Below are positions 4,610 through 5,902 of a DNA stretch of 5,902 bases, in pieces. Source of the DNA: Calditenuis sp032249575 (lineage in GTDB: Archaea; Thermoproteota; Nitrososphaeria_A; Caldarchaeales; Calditenuaceae); assembly GCA_032249575.1 (NCBI GenBank), contig JAVVHL010000076.1, positions 1 through 5,902 on the forward strand. The letters are read 5' to 3'. Both the position numbers and the translations under genes were made by a program. Below the pieces are notes generated by a model. It saw nothing but the letters and a program-made list of their open reading frames with translations, searched no databases and was not told the DNA's origin. Each line of letters begins with the position of its first letter. Position 1 is the first letter of the stretch.

Positions 4610-5902
4610 TCAGGCGGTAGGCCTGGTGAAGTTGACCTCCCTCACCAGCAGGTAAGGAGCCATCACAGGCGTCTCCACCTCCCACCACACTATCGGGTAC
4701 CTCTCGGCGGACATGTCCTCGATGCTCGAGAGGATCCTGAGGAAGTTGTCGGAGATCCTGAGGCCCTTGATCGCCCTCTCTATGGAGCCGTGGCGTATCA
4801 GGAAAAGCCCGTCCCTCGGTATCGTGGAGAACTCGCCCCTCCTGACGTCCCTGTACCTGAGGTACCAGTCGTTGGTCACGAAGATGCCGTTGTCGACCTT
4901 GGAGATGAGCTTGGAGAAGGGCGTGCTCCCTCCCTCGACGACGAGCTGGAAGGGCGACGGAACGATGATCCCTGCGTTGCCCGTCGACTCGGTGTTGAAC
5001 TTCTTGGCCGTTGCCGAGTTGTGGAGGTACCCCTTGAGGACGCCGGACTCGATTATGGGCTTCCTCCTCGTCGGAACCCCTTCCTCGTCGAAGGGCTCGG
5101 AGCCGTAGGTTCCGGGGATCGTGGGATCGTCGAGTAGCGTGAAGGCATCCGACGCCACCTTCTCGCCGAGCTTTCCGGTGAGGAAGGAGAACTGGCTGTC
5201 CACGTAGAATGCCGAGGCCATCCCTCCCACCTCCTCGATCAGGTTGGCGGCAGTCATGGGTCCGATTATCGCGTCGTACTTCCCCTCGGCCACCTCGCCT
5301 GGGTCCTTGGCCATCTTCGCTATCTCGCCCGCCTCCCTCCCCACTTTCCCTGGGTTGAAGTCGCCGAGCTTGCCGGTCCCGACCGCGAACTGGCCGCTCG
5401 ACTCTCCGTCCAAGAACGCCCTCACAGAGATCTCGACCGTGTCCTTCACCGCCTCGGCCTCCACGCCTCCGCTCGTGACGAGCCTCCTCATGACGCGCCT
5501 GTGGACGAGGGTACCTGCGACGCGGCTGGCTCCTGCGTTGAGCGCCTCGTTGACCGCCTCCTCGACGAAACCGACGAGCCTCTCCTCGGTGATGCCGCGC
5601 ATCCTCTGGTCGAGCAGCTGCTTCTCGTAGCCGAAGGGCCCTGCAGGAAGGGGTGCGTAGAGGTCGCTGGGAGGCGTGCTCTTAGCCGTCCTGATCGCCT
5701 CCTGGAGGAACCTCCTCAGCCCAGTCGCCGAAAGGTCGGTGGTCGTGAGCACCGCCCTCTGGGGGCCGAAGGCCACGTAGAGCTTGAGGCTGCTCTCGTC
5801 GAACCTCTTGGAGACCGTGATCTCGCTGTTGGCGAACCTGATCATCTGGGTCACCGTCGTGAAGGACTCGACCGCTACATCGGTGGCACCCGAGCCCTTG
5901 AG
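4610..5902 (-). CDS. pmbA: PmbA/TldE-family protein, non-metal-binding partner of TldD (5' end cut by window edge)
   Basis: 430 residues are visible and reading is open through the right edge. The frame starts in mid-domain (LKGSGATDVAVE), so probably only 10-30 N-terminal residues are missing, and the in-frame GTG at 5854 is not the real start. In bacteria TldD and TldE form a heterodimeric protease that trims peptide precursors or unfolded peptides; TldD carries the zinc motif HExxxH and TldE does not. Here the equivalent stretch reads NLIEEVGG (visible 220-227), with no HExxxH anywhere, so this is the TldE/PmbA type. Family marks include SFLTGKLGE (239-247), LDDP (257-260), PFDEEGVPTRR (270-280), GVLKGYLHNS (287-296), STGN (306-309) and GEFS near 356. 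A tldD partner may lie upstream outside the window. mdh follows after 95 bp on the same strand. Confidence 0.92.
   Translation of the reverse strand, partial: LKGSGATDVAVESFTTVTQMIRFANSEITVSKRFDESSLKLYVAFGPQRAVLTTTDLSATGLRRFLQEAIRTAKSTPPSDLYAPLPAGPFGYEKQLLDQRMRGITEERLVGFVEEAVNEALNAGASRVAGTLVHRRVMRRLVTSGGVEAEAVKDTVEISVRAFLDGESSGQFAVGTGKLGDFNPGKVGREAGEIAKMAKDPGEVAEGKYDAIIGPMTAANLIEEVGGMASAFYVDSQFSFLTGKLGEKVASDAFTLLDDPTIPGTYGSEPFDEEGVPTRRKPIIESGVLKGYLHNSATAKKFNTESTGNAGIIVPSPFQLVVEGGSTPFSKLISKVDNGIFVTNDWYLRYRDVRRGEFSTIPRDGLFLIRHGSIERAIKGLRISDNFLRILSSIEDMSAERYPIVWWEVETPVMAPYLLVREVNFTRPTA

Noticed and set aside
4515..4688. 58-residue N-terminal extension of malate dehydrogenase
   Set aside because: It runs into the TldE coding region and precedes the Rossmann strand that normally begins the protein.
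4397..5137. Plus-strand 246-codon frame across the mdh start and tldE end
   Set aside because: It crosses an intergenic region and two recognised minus-strand genes, and its product shows no recognisable domain.
1..5902. tRNA, rRNA, CRISPR array, insertion sequence or attachment site
   Set aside because: No cloverleaf signatures, spaced direct repeats, transposase motifs or terminal inverted repeats were seen on either strand; the window is almost fully occupied by protein genes.

Overview
The window looks like archaeal chromosomal DNA, probably from a thermophile of the Thermoproteota/TACK side. This is inferred from: a prefoldin alpha–FtsY gene pair; AT-rich archaeal TATA elements set in GC-rich DNA; strong preference for AGG arginine codons; GTG starts with GGAGG/GAGGTGA ribosome-binding sites; and a malate dehydrogenase whose C-terminal half resembles crenarchaeal versions. 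No rRNA or unique marker is present, so the lineage cannot be fixed further. It is not an accessory region: there are no mobile elements, CRISPR repeats or tRNAs.

Layout. Left block, minus strand: pfdA (prefoldin alpha) overlaps the start of ftsY (SRP receptor), whose last residues lie beyond the left edge. Centre, plus strand: a 231-residue protein with a helix-hairpin-helix/DNA-glycosylase-like core, divergent from pfdA, then a 475-residue membrane-anchored coiled-coil protein ending in an AbrB-type domain. Right block, minus strand: mdh (malate dehydrogenase), whose 3' end overlaps the coiled-coil gene convergently by 71 bp, and upstream of it a PmbA/TldE-family gene lacking only its first residues at the right edge.

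How the genes relate. pfdA and ftsY are a translationally coupled housekeeping pair for nascent-chain folding and membrane targeting. They share an intergenic region with the HhH gene, in which one palindromic TATA-like octamer could serve both directions. The coiled-coil gene has its own TATA-like element and ribosome-binding site. mdh and the TldE gene are co-directional but separated by 95 bp.

The most interesting element is the coiled-coil protein. Its predicted order is signal peptide, small beta-rich outer domain, 26 heptads in one unbroken register, one membrane helix, a flexible linker and a cytoplasmic AbrB-type domain. This would link the cell surface to a DNA-binding-type fold in a single polypeptide. 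The HhH protein beside it is a second poorly characterised gene worth following.
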